Positions 62,302-64,000 of a stretch of 64,000 nt of DNA are shown here, one piece after another. Below the pieces are notes generated by a model. The model saw only the letters and a program-made list of their open reading frames with translations, searched no databases and had not been told where the DNA came from. The translations under genes and the position numbers were made by a program. Position 1 is the first letter of the stretch. Every line of letters begins with the position of its first letter. The stretch is from Actinacidiphila acididurans (GTDB lineage: Bacteria; Actinomycetota; Actinomycetes; Streptomycetales; Streptomycetaceae), in assembly GCF_016918855.1 (NCBI RefSeq), contig NZ_JADKYB010000020.1, positions 1 through 64,000 of the forward strand, given 5' to 3'.

Positions 62302-63477
62302 TTATGCCTCCGGGGCGCCCGCGGCTTCCTGGATCGCCGCGCCCTCCTGGACCGCCGCCACGTCCTTGGGGAAACCGTAGGCGTCGGCGATCAGGTCGTA
62401 CGAGCGCAGCCGCACCGCGGGGGTGTGCGCGTTGGAGGTGATCACCAGCTCGTCGGCCCCGGTACGGGCGACCAGCGCGTCCAGGCCGGAACGGACCGTC
62501 TCCGGGTCGCCGTGAATGATGTTCGCCATCCAGGACTCGGTGAACTCCTGCTCCACCGGGCTGAATTCGTACGCCTCCGCTTCCTCGGGGGTGGGTACGA
62601 GCCCGGGCCGCCCGGTGCGCAGCCGCAGCATGGACAGCGCGCCGGCCAGCACCTGGCGGCGGGCCTGCGCCGGGTCGTCGGCGGCCAGCGCGGCCACCCC
62701 GATCGAGGCGTAGGGCCGGTCCAGGATGTCCGAGGGGCGGAAGGACTCGCGGTAGAGGGCGAGCGCGGGGATCGTGTTCGCGGCCGAGAAGTGGTGGGCG
62801 AAGGAGAACGGCAGCCCGAGCCGGCCGGCGAGCTGGGCGCTGAACCCGGAGGAGCCCAGCAGCCAGATGCTCGGGCGGTCCGGCGACTGCACCCCGCCGG
62901 GGGCGGTGGCCTGCACCGGGCCGGGGACGGCGTGGATGCGGGCGTAGGGGTGCGCGTCGGGGAAGTCGTCGTCCAGGAAGCGGATCAGCTCCATCAGCGC
63001 CTGCGGGAAGTCGTCGGCGGCCTCGCGCAGGCCGTCGCTGCGGCGCAGCGCGGCGGCGGTGGCTCCGTCGGTGCCCGGCGCCCGGCCGAGGCCCAGGTCG
63101 ATCCGGCCCGGCGCCAGCGCCTCCAAGGTGCCGAACTGCTCGGCGATCACCAGCGGGGCGTGGTTGGGCAGCATCACCCCGCCCGAGCCCAGCCGCAGGG
63201 TGCGGGTGTGTGCGGCCAGGTGGGCCAGGATCACCGCGGGCGAGGAGCTGGCCACGCCCGGCATCGAATGGTGCTCGGCCACCCACATCCGGTGGTAGCC
63301 GCGCGCCTCGGCCACCCGGGCGATCTCCACGCTGGTGCGCAGCGCGTCGGAGGCGGTGAAGCCGCTGCCGACGGTGACCAGATCCAGTACGGACAGCGGT
63401 ACGGGCGCGGTGCCGCGGACCGTACCGTGGATCCCGAGTCCGGCTCCGCCGCCGCTTCCCTGACGTTCCTCACCCAC
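62302..63477 (-). CDS. LLM-class flavin-dependent oxidoreductase
   Basis: A bacterial luciferase-like TIM-barrel monooxygenase. Motifs include YHRMWVAEHHSMPGVASSSPAVILAHLAAHT, LGSGGVMLPNHAPLVIAEQFGTLEALAPGRIDLGLGRAPG and SIWLLGSSGFSAQLAGRLGLPF. FMN would be supplied by a partner reductase; the substrate is unknown. Start GTG 63477 (391 residues) is uncertain, and the frame is open a further 78 bp. It is divergent from the IclR-type gene. Confidence 0.9.
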   Translation of the reverse strand: MGEERQGSGGGAGLGIHGTVRGTAPVPLSVLDLVTVGSGFTASDALRTSVEIARVAEARGYHRMWVAEHHSMPGVASSSPAVILAHLAAHTRTLRLGSGGVMLPNHAPLVIAEQFGTLEALAPGRIDLGLGRAPGTDGATAAALRRSDGLREAADDFPQALMELIRFLDDDFPDAHPYARIHAVPGPVQATAPGGVQSPDRPSIWLLGSSGFSAQLAGRLGLPFSFAHHFSAANTIPALALYRESFRPSDILDRPYASIGVAALAADDPAQARRQVLAGALSMLRLRTGRPGLVPTPEEAEAYEFSPVEQEFTESWMANIIHGDPETVRSGLDALVARTGADELVITSNAHTPAVRLRSYDLIADAYGFPKDVAAVQEGAAIQEAAGAPEA

Positions 63478-63740
63478 GGCCCGGCCGCCTCCTCGAACTC
63501 TGTGATCGCAGTGCCTTCGCCCTGCCTTGCTCCCCGCGACAACCGGAGCCGACATCCGGTTATTCCCCGATGTTTATGGCCTCCAAAGGAAAAGGGCAAT
63601 GCCGTCGGCATATGCCAGCGTGGCCCCTTCCTGCGTATACGACTGCCGGCCCCTTGATTGCTCGCCAACCACCTCTACGGGAAACCCCGTTGGGGCTATC
63701 GTGGAGAACCGGTCCGGCTCACACCCAGCAGGGGGCTACC

Positions 63741-64000
63741 GTGGCGCCAGAGCACCGACAGTCGGGGCCGGTGTACGCCGTCCAGTACGCGCTGCGCGTC
63801 CTGGAGACGGTCGACGCGCACCGGCACGGTGTCACCGCCGAACAGCTTGCCAGGGAAATCGGGGTCCCCCTGGACTATCTCACCCATGTGCTGGCGATGC
63901 TGCGGCGGGAACGCTATCTCGGATTCCTGCCCGGCGGCGGCTATGTGATCGGCGAGTCCACGGTGCTGCTCGGCGCGGCCGGCCGGGACAGCGCGCTGGC
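63741..64000 (+). CDS. IclR-type winged-helix regulator (3' partial)
   Basis: The window ends inside this gene. From GTG 63741 it reads VYAVQYALRVLETVDAHRHGVTAEQLAREIGV, then LDYLTHVLAMLRRERYLGFL, a winged-helix DNA-binding domain of the IclR N-terminal type. A GGGGG run just upstream could be the ribosome site. The ligand domain lies outside the window. Confidence 0.8.
   Translation, partial: MAPEHRQSGPVYAVQYALRVLETVDAHRHGVTAEQLAREIGVPLDYLTHVLAMLRRERYLGFLPGGGYVIGESTVLLGAAGRDSAL

Overview
The window is about 64 kb of very GC-rich actinomycete chromosome, from Streptomyces or a close relative in the Streptomycetaceae. The main evidence is gene order: a desD-type siderophore synthetase, a GH20 hexosaminidase, glmS, a universal stress protein, adpA (with an in-frame TTA codon), orn and tRNA-His, followed further on by a complete cebR-cebEFG-bglC cellobiose/cellotriose locus and a cdgA-like GGDEF-EAL gene. 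From memory this follows the S. coelicolor SCO2785-SCO2817 neighbourhood. No rRNA, IS element, prophage or CRISPR array was seen.

Layout. 1-9.5 kb: desD (5' end outside the window), secreted GH20, a small conserved gene, glmS, usp, a 0.7 kb adpA upstream region, adpA, orn and tRNA-His. 9.7-17 kb: three secreted polysaccharidases (GH48, GH5 and a GH64-like beta-1,3-glucanase), each with a palindrome of the CebR type about 50-60 bp before its start codon. 16.7-21 kb: a Fpg/Nei-type DNA glycosylase, a formaldehyde-dehydrogenase-like enzyme, and a divergent SDR/XRE-regulator pair. 21-27.5 kb: cebR, with cebEFG and bglC reading away from it. Polymer-degrading enzymes, oligosaccharide importer, intracellular beta-glucosidase and regulator are thus side by side and share operators. 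27.6-35 kb: CBM2-GH18 chitinase, a two-component system, small secreted and cytosolic proteins, a histidine phosphatase and a TetR regulator.

35-40.6 kb: a PAP2 membrane protein followed by three translationally coupled genes. They encode a RecB/Cas4-type Fe-S nuclease, a 532-residue protein of unknown family, and an SF1 helicase. Gene order matches the domain order of eukaryotic Dna2. This is the best candidate for an undescribed system here.

40.7-46.4 kb: an accessory-looking island with a radical SAM/SPASM protein, an APH-family phosphotransferase, two small cysteine-containing proteins, an anti-sigma-type ATPase, an XRE-TPR regulator and a GNAT. Two of these regulators carry TTA (bldA-type) codons. 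46.5-64 kb: conserved small proteins, tRNA-Lys, an MprF-like fusion membrane protein, secreted phosphodiesterase and tripeptidyl-aminopeptidase-like enzymes, OsmC/Ohr, two tandem M6 metalloproteases, the cdgA-like gene, a GH18-CBM5/12 chitinase with DasR-type upstream repeats, an LLM flavin monooxygenase and the start of an IclR-type regulator.
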